The notes under the pieces: generated by a model
What the model was told of the DNA's origin: nothing
Seen by the model: only the letters and a program-made list of their open reading frames with translations
Databases searched by the model: none
Program-made: the position numbers and the translations under genes
NCBI RefSeq assembly: GCF_028009165.1
Contig: NC_079241.1
Coordinates: forward strand, 7,006,001-7,070,000
Source: Akanthomyces muscarius
Taxonomy: Eukaryota > Ascomycota > Sordariomycetes > Hypocreales > Cordycipitaceae
Length of the DNA: 64,000 nt
Reading direction: 5' to 3'
Shown: in pieces, positions 44,373 through 57,575 of the stretch
How the letters are laid out: the number at the start of each line of letters is the position of its first letter
Position numbering within the stretch: position 1 is the stretch's first letter

Positions 44373-46579
44373 TTAGATCTTGAGATCCTTTTCCACCATG
44401 CCCCGGCAGATGGGGTGGTAAAAGTCCCTGTTCTTGGCAAACGTCTCGAGGGCCATGTCGCGGTTGACCTCGTTGAGGCCCCGGAACAGTGGCCGCACAA
44501 ACTTCATGCGGCCCACGCGGCCCAGGAGCTCCGCCACGCCGTACACGCACGTTGGGTCGTTGGCCTCGAGCGCGATGCGGTAGTACGCCGCGAGCACCTC
44601 GACATTCTTGGACGAGATGAACTCGTACACAGCCCCCATCTTCTGCGCGCGCTCCGCCGAGAGGCCCTTTTGCTCCTGCACCTCGCCGAGGAAGACCTGA
44701 AGCTGGTTTGCCGTCAGGCCCTCAATGTCCTTGAGGTTGGGCTCGAATGACTGATTTGAGAGGGGAAAAAGTGTTAGTTGAGATGATTGCCGCTAGTCAA
44801 GTATAAAAGAGACTCACACTGTCCTTCCACTTCCCGGCCAGGTCGTAGCACTGCTTGGCCAGAGTCGTGTCAAAGTCGGGCTTGGGCGGCAGACCAGGCG
44901 AGTACAGTCGGCCCTCCCAGTCAATGGTGGCAATCTTCTGCTTGAGCGGCTCGTCACCGAGGCCGTTGAAGAACTCGACAAACGTGTCCTTGAACTCAAA
45001 AGAGTCGAGCGACTTGCCCGCCCACTTGGTAAAGTAGTGCGGAATAAACTTGTCAAAGTTCTCGCGGCCGACGAGGCGGTCGAGGTAGTAGAGGAAGTGG
45101 AAGCCTTTTTCATAGGCCACCGTGCTGTAGACGTCCTCGGGATCGACATTCTTGTGGCTGATGATGAGCTTGGTGTATTCGTGGTCGTGACCAAACTGCG
45201 AAACAGCGTCCTCTGCAGAGGTGTCAGCGCAAGTAGACATGATGTGTGGAATACAGCGGCAACAACTTACCAAGGGCCTTCCAGCCAATGATGGAGGAAA
45301 AGTCGAATTCGGGCTCCCCATGGAGACCGGCACCGATACGGCGCTCCAGGTAGACGGTCCATCCCTCGTTCAGCCAGCTGCCACAGAGTTAACTTCGTGC
45401 CGTACGGCGACTTGACAGACGCGACACTTACAAGTGCTCCCAGCTGGCATTGGAAACGAGGTTGCCGCTCCAGCTGTGCGCAAGCTCGTGAGCAATGACG
45501 TCGACGTTTTGGCGATCGCCGCTGATGATGGTAGGCGTGGCAAAGGTGTAGATGGGGTTCTCCATGCCTGTACACTGTCAGCTCTCTATATCAATAATCC
45601 ATCAACTCCACGTATACACACCTCCATATGGAAAGCTAGGAGGCAACACCAAGACATTGTACTCGCCCCAGCGGTACGGGAAGATGAGCTTCTCCGCCAC
45701 CTCGAGGAACTTGTCCATGTCGCGCTCCAGCTCCCACTTGCAAGCCTCGACCTCTTCGGGCCCGCTGGCGACCCAGCTGCGGGCGCCAATCGCCGCGGTG
45801 CGGATGTCGCCCGACGCGACGGCGAACAGGTACGACGGGATGGGCACCTTTTGCTCAAACGCGTAGACCTTTTCGACGCCCGGCGTCGGCTCGTGGTCGC
45901 CGACCTTGACGCCGCTCGCCACCGTGGGCAGCGCCGACGTCAGCCGAAAGTCAAACGTCGACTTGACGTCGGGCGTGTCCTGGCAGGGGAAGATGCTGCG
46001 GCAGTTGATGGCCTGGCACTGCGAGAACATGTACGGGTGCTTTCTGTTGGACGTCTGCGCGGGCGTCAGCCACTGCAGCGCCGTGCACTTGTCCGTCGTC
46101 GCGACGTCGAGCACCAGCTCGATCGTCTCGCCCTTGGCCGCGCCGGCGACGACGGCCTCGGGCAGCGTGACGTGAAGCGGCGCGCCGAGGGGGTCGGCGT
46201 GCGGCTTGAGCTCCCACTGCGCGGCGGCGTCGTTGACCCGGGCGCCCGAGACGGCGACGAAGCGCGTGTCCAGCACCACCTCGGCGCCGGCCTTGTCCAG
46301 CTGGCTCTCGAGCCGCAGCGTCACGGAGCCCTGCAGACGCTTGTTGTCAAAGTCAATCTTGAAGTCGACGGCCGTGTGGCGGGTGCGCCAGACGCCATAG
46401 TTGGAGAGGGTGGTGGGATCGCGCTGCGTGGCCGCCATGGTCGCTGCTGCTGCTGCTGCTGTGGGTTTGACTGTCGCAAAACCCCTGATGGTGATACGGA
46501 ATATGACAGGGGTACGGAAGGCGTGGAGGAGATGGCTGGTGACTCTCGATCCGCTGTTGGTGACGGCTGTCCACGACAT
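44373..46579 (-). CDS. LTA4H: leukotriene A4 hydrolase-type M1 aminopeptidase
   Basis: Five exons on the complement: 46579-45622, 45567-45432, 45377-45271, 45212-44818 and 44750-44373, giving 657 aa. Donors are GTGTGT, GTAAGT, GTAAGT and GTGAGT. Introns are 54-67 nt. The M1 exopeptidase motif GGMEN is at 319-323, zinc motif HELAH at 346-350, and the third ligand is Glu369 in FWLNEGW, exact HEXXH-x18-E spacing. The C-terminal third is the helical LTA4H domain ending [10 protein letters not shown]. Family members cleave N-terminal residues, and some also hydrolyse epoxides (yeast Lap2/LKHA4). The first 47 residues before MAATQRD are basic and hydroxylated with an Ala run, like a mitochondrial presequence; initiation at the internal ATG (46438) would give a cytosolic form. 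Two forms from one gene are therefore possible. Confidence 0.93.
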
Positions 46580-47551
46580 GTAGCTGGCGGGATATTTTTC
46601 GCGGGCGCCCGAATGCCGTCAGAGCCTGCCCGCCTTTAGCAAAATTGAGCCGATTCTTGGGCTGCAGCAACTCACAGGAACGGCTAACAACGGAGTTTGA
46701 AGCGCTGGCACGCCTTTACTATGGAGCTTATCAGTGTCTAGTGAGCGCGGGGCGGCGGACGAGAATGGGGGGAGGTTTGGAGGCGACGCGGGACACTGTA
46801 GGAGCCTCAGGACGGGCTGGCCCAATGAGGCAATATCTCCAGCAACTAGCAGCTGGGAAACCGCCTGTAAGATGCCGCTAAGTTACGTGCTAAAAGCCAC
46901 GAGCATCTATAGAGAATCTGCGAATATGCATCTCAAGATTGCCTACTGTATGACAGCCAAGCCGAGGTCAAGATTGACGATGACAATAACACAATTCAGT
47001 CACATATTTCTGTTCCACTCAGGTAATGCAGTCCCGTGTTCCATGAAAACAACGGACCGATTCTCTGCTACCTGAGGCGTTTGTGGCTGCAATACAATAC
47101 ACACACGGCATATTCGATGCATAGAGAATATGGATTTCAAATTTCGCCTCATCGCTCTCCTGGCACTCTTTAACCGCGTTATTAGTCCCAGAACGCCCAG
47201 AACGCCTACCTGATGATATCACATGTCACACCTCAAGCCACCGCCGCCAGCTTCAAGACGACCGGTAACCGCGCTAGAACTTCTGCCGTTCTTCTTTTTT
47301 TCGCCAGTTTTTTTCAATAGTTGGCTTGTTCCAATTTCCTTCTCGCGCCATTCCCCTGCATATTCCAACGGCGTTTGCCTCTTGCCTCATCCGACCATCC
47401 GGCTTCACGTTCGTCGCAGGTCAGAGACGCCACACAAGCCACCATCCCTTCTCACTAGAGCGCAACTAATAAGAACACGAGGCGGCAAGGAAAGGGCAAA
47501 GAAGCCACACCACAATGTAATAAGGAAGAGAGACAAAAACAGACGCCATCT

Positions 47552-47842
47552 TTAAGGCTCTGCACACCCCTCTCCCTCGAAACCCTGAGCCATAACTAGT
47601 GTTACAGTGGACTGGCCACCCTGGCCTAGCGCTTCTGAAACTGCGCCAGCACCAAGTGCCACACACCGCGCGCACTGGTAGAAACAAAAGAGAGGCGCAC
47701 ACATGGGACGGACTTGTATCAGTTGTGGCGCCTGCCAATTGGCCCTGCCACGCTTTGTGGCGGGCGTGCTGCCCACCGTGCTCACCAAGGTAGCCAGAAC
47801 GAGTAAACTTGGAGGCTGTCGTATTGTCTCTGAGAAGAGCAT
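47552..47842 (-). CDS. candidate small secreted Cys-containing protein (doubtful)
   Basis: Starting at the ATG at 47842, a 96-residue protein can be read. Its N-terminus has a hydrophobic core (LLVLATLVSTVG) and a plausible signal-peptidase site before TPATKRG. It has five Cys, three of them in FCFYQCARC, and ends GEGCAEP. An overlapping second frame on the same strand is also open and Cys-containing, so the frame choice is uncertain. A GTGAGC in the signal region could also be a donor. No family is recognised. It may be a lineage-specific effector-like gene or chance. Confidence 0.25.
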   Translation of the reverse strand: MLFSETIRQPPSLLVLATLVSTVGSTPATKRGRANWQAPQLIQVRPMCAPLFCFYQCARCVALGAGAVSEALGQGGQSTVTLVMAQGFEGEGCAEP

Positions 47843-50800
47843 TATATCCGTTGATCTTGCTGGGTCCCCCAAACAGTATACTACGTCTACTATTGGTTTG
47901 GTCCAGTAAAGGAAAACGCTCGTTTCGCTTCTTCTCTTGGAATTGTCTTGTCAGTAATACGGCAGATGGATTTGCTTGCATGACAACTCCAATCGGACGC
48001 ACTGCCCACCCACCAGAATTCCATCGCATTAACTAGTTGTTTCGTTTCGCAGGGCCCCGACATTTGGTGTCGCATTCATGTTGAGCTAGACCGCGCCGGC
48101 GCTGAGAACGAGTTTCACCAGCAAAATGGTCTGTCAGCCGGCACTACCGCAGTCTCTTTACATTTCGTACGTCGAATTGAAAATGTCGGAATGGTAATAC
48201 CGAGCGTGCATCGCCTGCGCCAAGTAGAGTAGCCCTAACACTGCACCGAAAAACCTTGGTGCACACCATCTTTCCCTCGTCATACCGAAAGGGCCCCTCC
48301 CCCACACACGATAACGCTCCTGGGCGATCGGTATGCCAATTGCCATGGTCCAAATCGGAAGCAAAGGAGGGGTGGGCAATTCTGCATCTCGTCGGAACAC
48401 CTTGTGCTGCCGTGCGAAAATCAGGTGCGATTTTAGGTTCTGTGGTGCAGCTCATGAAACACGATCGCGCCTATATCGGCGACCAGCATGAAGAAATCCA
48501 CGACTGACTTTATCTCAACACATCGCGAAGATAGCTTTACAACTTCAAGCAAAAGGTTTGTGATTTTAGCTTCAACAGTATCTATATTAGCTCTCATGTC
48601 ATGTGGTTGGCTGTTGCCGACGGAATTTGTACTGCATTGATCAAGGAATTGCCAAGCCAAGCCAATGCCGCAAAGACTCAGTTCTGGGGGATTCATGGGA
48701 TAAGGACCGTGGTAACTCTGACCAATCACCCTAAAGATCATGGACTGATTTTATAGAATGTAAATTAATGCAGCCAACCCTATTGGACGTCGGTCGCCGA
48801 ACAAGTCAGCTGTATAGGCCGAAACTGGTCGTAAAGTATAAACATCTACATGATTGACGTGAAACTCTATCGGGAGAAAATCTCTAGACCGCCAGCTGTG
48901 CTGGTTGCGCGGCCAAAATGATCACCCGGCATGAAAAACAAAACGCCAAATGCGGAACTTGAGGAAACTCAAAGAACAGCGATGGCCGCGGGAATCAAGA
49001 TTCGATGATGCACGCCTCGACCACCTGCGTACGCTGATGGCTCAGAACGTGCGCGAATAAATCTACCGCTCCCGAGAGCGTCCGTGCTGCAATATGTTGC
49101 AATTGCCGGACATTAAAGTTGGATTAAATTACATATGTGAGAGTCAAAACAGAAAATTGCCGTTCCTTTCCTCAGCAATCGAAGATAATGCAGAGCAGCT
49201 ATCTTGCATAGAGGGTGGCGGTGGTCACAAGTCGTTCGACGTCCGACATGCCTATGAGATTAGCATCCGAGACAACTTAACGTTCTGAGCATTATCTGTG
49301 CCGAAGTCATTTGCATTTAGTCTTTATGACCAGTCAACTGCCTGTTATCACGGCGCCGCTGCGGTGCATTGTAGCAGCACGATGATCGCCGGTTCTTGGA
49401 CACAGCATTTCCTTTTCCGCCTGTCTCAGAATAAATTGGGTGCTCAGATATTTTTGTACGCCCTCCGACTTATCACAGAGTTTCGCCTGCAAAACATGAA
49501 TGCCCTGTACTCGTATGGCCTTTGTCCCAATACAGTTTATAATCCGGCTGCTGAGCAGTGTGAGAATTTTATCCCTCATCACTCTTGACCGTAGTTCCGG
49601 TCGGGCGACCGTTTCCCAATTGAGCCAAGTATGTTCCTACACCTTGGGAAAAAAGTGTCACCTTTTTGTAAGGCCTTGCCTGGTCTGGGAAGGCTCGAAG
49701 CCTTGCGGCAGCGGCCAATTCGGGGAACAAGGGGCTTGCATGTCCTACACATGCTGGCTGTGGCACGGCCTCTCCTCACCAACCCCTCCCCATTACACCG
49801 CATGCACGAGGCTGCATGTTATCACATTTGCCAACGCTGAGCCGCGGGGAGTTTATTACCAACTTACGAGAAGAAGCAAAAACGCTTCCATGGATGAACC
49901 ACAATGCCTGAGTGTGAATATCGTCTCTTCACGTTGTCGCGGAGAACCTGGCCCCGGCTCGTTTCAGTCGTCTTATTAATTTTACTTGGGCTAATTTTAT
50001 CTCACACTTTGCTCAAGTCACTTCTTTGGCTGCACAAGGCCCCGGAAATACTGATTTCTGACAACATGAGACCGTCTGTTCGCCGTTAGCTTCCCATCAG
50101 CGGCATAACTAGTGCGTTCTTGCTGCATCGTGTCCCAGGGTCCAGAGCGATGAGTTCAACACAACAGATGCGGAGCAAATGCTGCGAGAAACAGCGGAAG
50201 TCACGACAACCGAACCTGGTCGAAAAAAAAGAGATTCTTTCCCAGCCAAGCTATTCCGTTTCATACGGCTTGAATCCTTGGTCTCTTGTGGGGGTGAAAA
50301 GATGGATGACAGCGCCACTTATACGCCTGACCAGGGTCCTTACTCGCAGTAACAAGCAGGCTGGCAAGGGGGTTGCAAAAAAGCCGTGGTTATTAGCTAC
50401 GGTAAAAAGAGAGAGAACAAATTTTTTTTTTTTACAATAATAAAGGAAGATTGGGAAAATAGAAAAGAACCAGTAGAATTATAGAAGATAAGAAAATAGG
50501 AATAATCATATGAGAGAACAAGAATACTAATAAGAAGAAGTGTTAGGTGTACTACTTCTACTTAATGGAGCGGCATCTTTTTGTCACCCACTTGACTTGG
50601 ACGTAGCCAAAAGCTTTGTTGCAAGGCAAGTCATACGTTGCGCCCGCACGCGAAGCATAATCTTCCATCAGAGATACTGGTGCGACCCTGTTTCTGCCTT
50701 TCACCAGGCAAGGGTGAGCATTGTCCGCTGCGATGCAAGTCTGTGACGGTGGCGATCACTGCCTGATGGTCGACTGTCGCCGACCCCTCCCCTCTGTGTT

Positions 50801-51357
50801 TCCAACAGGGTTATTACGGGCACGAGAAGCACAGGCCTCCCGCTTGGTAGCGAAATCGCACCCGTCAACAATGGAGTGGAGGGGCTAGTGCGACAAGGAT
50901 CCCGGAGTGCGGTCTTCTTCTTGCGCCCGTCGAGAGTCGGCGCACTGAAACCAGCGTCTCGGCCCCGGCGCGAGAGAAGCAGTATCCGGATTGTGGCCGT
51001 CGCCAAGCCCTTTTGAAGACGGAAATGGAGCCAACGTTTCCCTTCATGGGCAGCAGAGGGGCAGAAACGGGAAAGCGAGTCCATAAGAGAAACATTTATA
51101 GCCGTAAAAATAGAAGAAGGGAGACAAATTTGTGGGTAATGATGGACTTGGGAAGTATCGGCTGTCGGCCAACTCGCGATTCATGAGTCAAGCGCAACAA
51201 GTTGCTGCGCGGAGCTTGCCGCTATAATCACCAGTGTGCAATACAGGCTGGCACGAAAAAAAGTGGTCTCGCAATTGAGATGCATTTATGCCGTATAATT
51301 GTGCGAGATTACGCCAGCATAACGTAGCTGGCGACAGGGGTAACCGGAACTAAGAAA

Positions 51358-51650
51358 ATGGGCTTGCATTTTGTCATCGGCGCTATTTACATTGCCTTGT
51401 CTAGTACTATTGGCCACGGGCCTTTTTGCTTCTGCAATTCAATTGGACTGATCGCAATACACACGCTTCAGTACCCTCTCCCGCTGGTCCCTCTAACGCA
51501 CAAACGCAGGGTTGAAAGCGGAGGTCTAGCAGTCGCGTTTTCTGACAGATCTGCTCTCAAACGTGGCAGACTGCTATCGCACAGGGGCTATGACGTCGAC
51601 ATGGGCTTACAATGATATCGCAAAGGGTTATAGCAGCGATAGTCTCTATG
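51358..51650 (+). pseudogene. candidate small secreted-protein gene or remnant (doubtful)
   Basis: An ATG at 51358 begins a hydrophobic N-terminus (MGLHFVIGAIYIALSSTIG). About 190 bases later, after a possible CTGACAG acceptor near 51548, another frame reads a protein-like C-terminus: SNVADCYRTGAMTSTWAYN, further residues rich in Ser and Tyr, then a stop at about 51650. I could not find a donor that joins the two in frame with confidence. Either a spliced small gene or a broken one is possible. Confidence 0.18.
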
Positions 51651-54600
51651 TATGACCGCCCAGTGATCTATTCGGAAACAAACAATGTCAAAGCGCGCGA
51701 CGCCAAATATCGAACCCTCCAGTTACCATCGATGGCCGATTGCGCCCGCGGGTCATAATGAATCGGAAGCCCGCGCGAATAAAAGCACCGTAGTGTAAAT
51801 GTTAATGTTGCGGCGAGCAACAGCCCTCGGACGAACTTGTTGGCCAACTCCCATGCTGTTTCAATGACTCTGTGATACCGTCGACTTGTCATGGAACCAG
51901 GTCCATGTATCTATCCCGGCAGCTAGCCTGACCAGAATTATAAAAAAAAAATTTAGTGCGTTACGGGTCCGCACCGTTGTAATATCACACTGCTTGCTGC
52001 GCAATATAGTGGCAAAACAGGCCGACGTCGCGCTCATCACGATGGAAGCGGACATTGCTTCTGCCGAGCGAAAACACCGTCTTTGTTCTTCTTTCCCCAA
52101 ACTAGAAGGTGGTTTGCGTATTTTGATCTGGCAGATTACAGCACCACAATACTCGGCCCCTCTTGCAGTTCGCTGAGTGGGCAAGGCACTCCGATACAGT
52201 ACCAAGCCAGTGTCCGAGCACAAACCCCGGTGGATACAGCCTGTCGCAGTGAGAATCTCGTGGGAGACAAGTCCACGGGCACACGGGCAACAGAGGAAAT
52301 AGGAGTGCACTGACGCAGGGCTGAGTGGAAACTTGGCGGAACACCACGGGCTCTCAGCAGCGCATCCCTATGGTGCGATTGCTCGGGAAACGCAAGACAA
52401 CGTTGCCATCATCTTTGGAAACAAATCTAACGAAAGCCAAGACGAACGATTAAGGTAAGACAGTAGCATCACCATGATTGCCTGTTTCGGAGGATACCCA
52501 CAGTTGCGTGCAGCCGCCAAAGGAATTGTCGCGGTTCACATGCGCATCATTCATACAAGTAGAAACTTTGTTGTCGGTGGGCGGGCCATTCTGCGCCCTA
52601 CACAGGCACCTCGCAGCTGAAGATGGATTTCCATAAAGAAACTATTTTTGCTAGCCAGATGACCCGGCAAAGCCATTATCACGTCTCAGAGACTTTTTGA
52701 ATCGCTATGGAAGAGACCCATGTACAGTCAATGCGCTTGCAGCTAGCTATCCTGGGCGAGCCTCGTTTACACAAGGAAGCCATTACTGGTATATGTAACG
52801 ATGCAGTGCGTTGTCATGAAATTATGGCAAAGTGCCTAAAGACTTGCCGTCGTCGCCAAGTCTGGCTATTGAATGATCAAAGAGGGTTACCCGCGTAAGC
52901 ATGCAGCAGTTGCCGATCTTCCTCCGGGTCACCGCACTTGCACAGGCAAACCTGAGGGGCTCTTATACGTAGGAGGATCTTACTGGAGGTGTTTGGGAGA
53001 TTCAAGATTGGTGCAAAGGCATGCGCGATTCAGAGGATTTACGTGAAAATATCCGCTCTTTCATGCAAGGATGCCAACGGGCTGTGCTCATTGGCGACGG
53101 TACTGACGGAGCAGGGCCTAGGGCCCGAGAATCACGAGTCGTCGTGCTCTCCCAGAACCTCGAATCTGCGGGGTTCAGGCTCGGTCAGCAAGGTACATGG
53201 GTTGAAGCAACAGCCTCTTGTTCTCACCTGCAGCAGGTTTGAGACATGACAAGGTGCAAGACAGCCGCCGCCCTGCGACAAGCCTTGGACCATCGTAAGG
53301 TCGTCCGCCAAGGTGGTGCGCACTTACCACCCATGAGATGTGCAAGGGCTCAAGCTGCTTGGGAATAAGAGATCGGATAGTGAGCACGGTAGTTTTGGTC
53401 GGTCGGGTAACTTGTTAGTGCGAAAGAAAAAGCTTCTGGAAATGCGAGAAAATATGCCACGCGAATTAGCTGGCCAAAAACCGTCACGGGCGGGTTTCCC
53501 GGGGCGGCGCGCGCTCAGAGACTTTGTTTTGCCACGACTCGCTCTTCATGACTGGGCGTCTGCACGCACGGCCTCGATGCCCACACCTGGTGCATGCCAG
53601 TATGCCGGGTGTGTTGCAGGCGGTCTGCAGCGCCTCGCCATTATCAAGTCTAATAACAAGCTCGTCGAGCAGCCTGCTTGTTCTGTAGTTAGTCTAATGA
53701 CAGGGTCAAAGTAGACTGAAAAACCGCAAGAGCCATGCGGTGAGAGAGGGCTGCATCTCTCAGTTGGGAACGCGAGGCTTGGCACTGGAGGTGGCGCTCA
53801 GCCGCGACAATGCCGAGTCGCAGCAAGATGGTTAGATGCTTGTTAGACCATTGCGACGTTCGGCGGCTCTACCGGCCAGATGCGAAATTCGTTCGCTTTA
53901 CGAGCTGTCTAACACTTGGAAATGCTCATGTGCTATATTGGTTTTGCAGAACCTCCACGACTGCGTAACGCACAGCCATTAACAATGTCGATTTCGCAAC
54001 ATGAGCCGGAGAAAAGAAGAGAAAAGATCACCAGAAACACGGTAATTTCCCTTTGCGAGCCACAAGACTGCCCTTGGCGTCCCGTCACCAGCGTGAGCCG
54101 TACCCGGGGCGCACTGTGCCATGGACAGACAGCAAGTCCTAGCTACAACAGCCCATTTCTCGCCCTCTTCTCCAGTGTTCAGAAGGGCGAAGGAAAACGA
54201 ACTAGCGTCAAGAGGTGCTCAGGCACTCGTCGCTGTAGATTAAATAGCTAGCGCCGCTGCTAGTGCCACATCCTCTGCGGGCTCTCCTGCCTGGCCGTGA
54301 GCGAACAGCCACACGGAGACGGCCCCTACGACGCTACGACACGCCGGAGCGGACGCCCAGGCCCGCCACCGTCACGCAAGCACACGCCCCCGGGCCTGCT
54401 CGTTGCACGCCGGTGGTGCTGTTGTCCGTCTTCCATGGGCTTCAACGTGGTGGTGCTGCCGACCGACGGCGCGGCGGCGATGGTGAATGACGGGCGGTGC
54501 TGTCGCCGCTCCTCCTCCGCCCAGCTCTTCTTCCCTGCCACACTCCCCCCTCCATCATCGTCGCCCCTCCTTGTCGTCGATGCCCCTACATCTCCAAGAG

Positions 54601-55395
54601 AACTGTCTGACTGTTACGCCTCCGCATGCACATGGTGTTTCTGCTCCATTCCCTTTTGGAACACGTTCTCCGTGTCTCGACTGCCTCTCTCGAGGCTAGA
54701 GTAGGGAAGGGGGCGGCGTTGCCCCTCCTCCTCCTCCCTCCTCATCCTCAATTTTGAAGACTTTGATTGACTCAGACTGACTACCCGCCGCCACCGTCTC
54801 CGTAGTTGGCTGGCTGTGTACTGGTACGGCCCTCTAGACCAACCCCTGCCATCCCATGCCTTCTGATGCTGTCGCCCGCCCCGTCTCAGATGGGAGCGTC
54901 ACGATTGCACTCTTGATGCCGGCCAGAGGGCCCTGCACACTGTCCCCTCTGGCATCCGTGTCCCAGCCAGGCCCTGGCTCATCAATCAACGGTAGGGTGG
55001 ACTCCAGCTCACCCCTGTCCCACGCTATGGCCGGCTGCAAGCGATGGGCCACACAACCCTGCTAGTCTTGACCCTGGTTCACCTTGTCTCTGAGACGCTA
55101 CCACACTCCAACACTCCACGCACTCCATAGGCAGGCTCTAATCAAGGTCCCATGGCCATGGTCCGCGCTCCACTGCCTCCCTCGCTATTGATGGTATATA
55201 TCATCAACGTGCGGCTCTCGTGAAACCCATTTACCTCTTGGTCACATATCCGTTTACTCTTTCACTTGACCTGCCTGCCCTTCATCTGCATCAAAAGAAA
55301 AACGTATCACGGGCTTAAACAATGCAGCTTGGATCAAGCATTTAACATTATAGCAAGCCACATTGAACATATAGGTTGTCCCTGCCCAGTCGATC

Positions 55396-57575
55396 ATGGC
55401 ACATATTGCCACCTGCATGGCTGCTGAAGCTGCTTCTATAACAACGCCTGCATCCCCTTCCCCTACAATGTTCTCTGTAAGCAACATACACGATAGACCT
55501 AAACAAAAACATCTACTAACATGCAATCTCTACAGTCTGGTTCGCCGCCAAAGCACTCGGCCAAGTCCTTTGCTAGCCTCAAAACAGCACAGGCAGAACA
55601 GCCACAAAGATATCAGCTGTTCCCCAAAGACAAGCCTCTACCTACACCAAATATCCCCAACCTAAGCAAGGCCTTGCCGATTCCTCAAACATCCGATACC
55701 AATGGCAGAGTCTCGCCCTTGGCTGGAATCAGAATACGTCTGAATCAGAACAACCTAGTCAGACGCCGCAAAGTGAGCGTTCCCGAACTCGGGCCTATGA
55801 CAACAGTGCAAGAGGTTTCAATGGACTCGCGTATGTACATCGCTAAACGTTTCAACTGAGCTTGCTGACCATGTGATAGCTACGATACCTGGCCGCCCAG
55901 CTCTGCACGAACGATCTTCTAGTGCTCCAGACGAGAGCACCATACTGGTTGGGCCTATTGATGAAATACTCAAGAAGAACGTAAACACAAGCGACTTGAC
56001 GAGAGCCATCGAAGATGCCTTTGAGCTCCCGACCACAAAACCACGATCGTCTTCGCCGCGCAAGCTAGCTCCTCTAGTTATCCCACCAACTAATGCCCCG
56101 GCACCCAGACTACAGTCTAAGCACTCTAGCACCCAACTACGGTCAGGAAGCACACCGCCGACGGAGACTTCGCGATCTGGTAGATTCGAAACAGGCACGC
56201 CAACTGTTGGGCGCTTGACTGCAGCCTCTACCCCAGACATGTCTGTCCCTCGATCTGCCACAGCAACGGAAGCTACTACATCTACTCTGCCTACCCCAAT
56301 CTCAGCACCGCTTCGCAGTTCTCCGCAGCCTTGGGAAGGCTGCAGCACTTCGAACGAAGACGGTAGCCGAACATCGAACACACTGGGCCACAGACGCGCA
56401 GGGTCAGAGTCGTCCAGTATGATGGATAGAGGCAGGCCCTCGAAGCGAAACGAGAAACACGGCAGTTGCAAAAACACGAAGAGCTCTGAGCGACGCGCGT
56501 TCGAAGAGCTGCCAACAGGGTGGAAGCCTTGTGAGGCTATTAGCAAACTCAATGCTAACGACGTTATGGCGCTGCACAAGCAAGCTCTGGGGCAGGCGGA
56601 GAGATTTGAAGTTCTCAAGGTGGAACACGTTGACGCTCTATCAAAGGTGCGACATTCCCTACGGCGCCATGTATCGAATCATGCACTAACCATCTACAGG
56701 AGCTTCGCCAGCTGGATGATCGAACTGAGTATCTGCGCCGCACTTACAGCTCGCTAAGAGCTGGTCGACGCAACCTCCACTCTCGCATTTGCCAGTACCT
56801 TCGCTCACCTCGAGTCGCCAAGTTTAGCCATGATTCTATGCTCAAGCAAGAAGAAGCACTTGCCGAGCTGGATGCTTCCATTGACGACTGGGTCACCAAG
56901 CTGGAGCAGGCCGAGAACAGGCGGACCAGGGTTCGTCAGAAGCTGTTGGAGCACGTTGCCGCCGCTGCCATCCTCCCAGTCCCCGATGGCAGCATGATGG
57001 TGTCGCCGTTTCAGACACAAGGCGCGTCATGTCCGGGCATCCGGGATGTGTCCACCCCTCCCAGAAGCCCCACGAAGCATGTTCCCACGTCGCCGCGCAC
57101 CGGAAGCAACTCCCCCTCCCCGCAGCGCGTGGTGGCCCAGGTGCCCAGCACAATCCTCGAGCACCCCATCATCGAGGAACAGGCCGCGGCCGGCAAGGAC
57201 GTCGTCAGCCGCTCGGCGAGCACAGTGACCACAAAGGGGCGCACGGCTGTCGAGAGCATACGCGTGTATGCCGGCGACGACTTATACGCGCTGCTGGCGG
57301 ATGTCGAGGACGAAATCTGCCGACTTGGTGCGAGTCACGAAGAGGCTGCTCCCGTACCGGAACCGCGCAAAGAACAGGCACGAAAGCGCAGCCAGGAGAA
57401 GCTGAACGGAGATGCAGCCAGCTCAACCAGTGTTGCTGCCGCTGCATCGCCGTCGCCAGCAGAAGCAGTAGGCAGCGCGGCCCCTCCGGAGCCCCGTGCG
57501 CCGAAGAAAGACTTGATCAAGGAAGCACAGATGCTTCTTACCAATGCTGTTTTCAAGCCTCGAGTGGCAGCATGA
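55396..57575 (+). CDS. conserved fungal Ser/Pro-rich coiled-coil protein
   Basis: Four exons: 55396-55476, 55536-55830, 55880-56646 and 56700-57575, giving 672 aa. Introns are 59, 49 and 53 nt; intron 1 has a perfect TACTAAC branch site at 55514-55520. Residues about 1-330 are low complexity, rich in Ser, Pro and Thr, with many possible phosphorylation sites. Around residues 340-480 lies the conserved part: a charged helix leading into ELRQLDDRTEYLRRTYSSL, then an Arg-rich segment and a long acidic/basic coiled coil through DDWVTKLEQAENRRTRVRQK. The remainder is again disordered, ending with an Ala-rich tail. There is no signal peptide, membrane segment or catalytic motif. It looks like a scaffold or cytoskeletal/septation-type protein, but I cannot assign a named family. 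Confidence 0.75.

Larger units (their letters stand above)
46580..55395. other. 8.8-kb gene-poor region
   Basis: No gene with a recognisable domain was found over this span. Two doubtful small secreted-protein candidates are listed separately (47552-47842 and 51358-51650). A T12 run and a purine-rich, AT-rich tract lie at about 50420-50545. From about 54200 to 55395 the plus strand is pyrimidine-rich (CCTCCTCCTCC), the likely promoter and leader of the downstream gene. A 103-codon minus frame at 48433-48741 has no family signal. No tRNA or array was seen. Spacing this large is unusual beside the compact neighbours. Confidence 0.5.

Noticed and set aside
45434..46639. 401-codon open frame on the plus strand
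   Set aside because: It lies antisense to exons of the LTA4H-type gene, has the Arg/Ala/Gly-rich composition of a GC-rich shadow frame and no domain.
48433..48741. 103-codon minus-strand frame containing a HELHH-like string
   Set aside because: Short, isolated, without other metalloprotease features; the histidines are probably chance.
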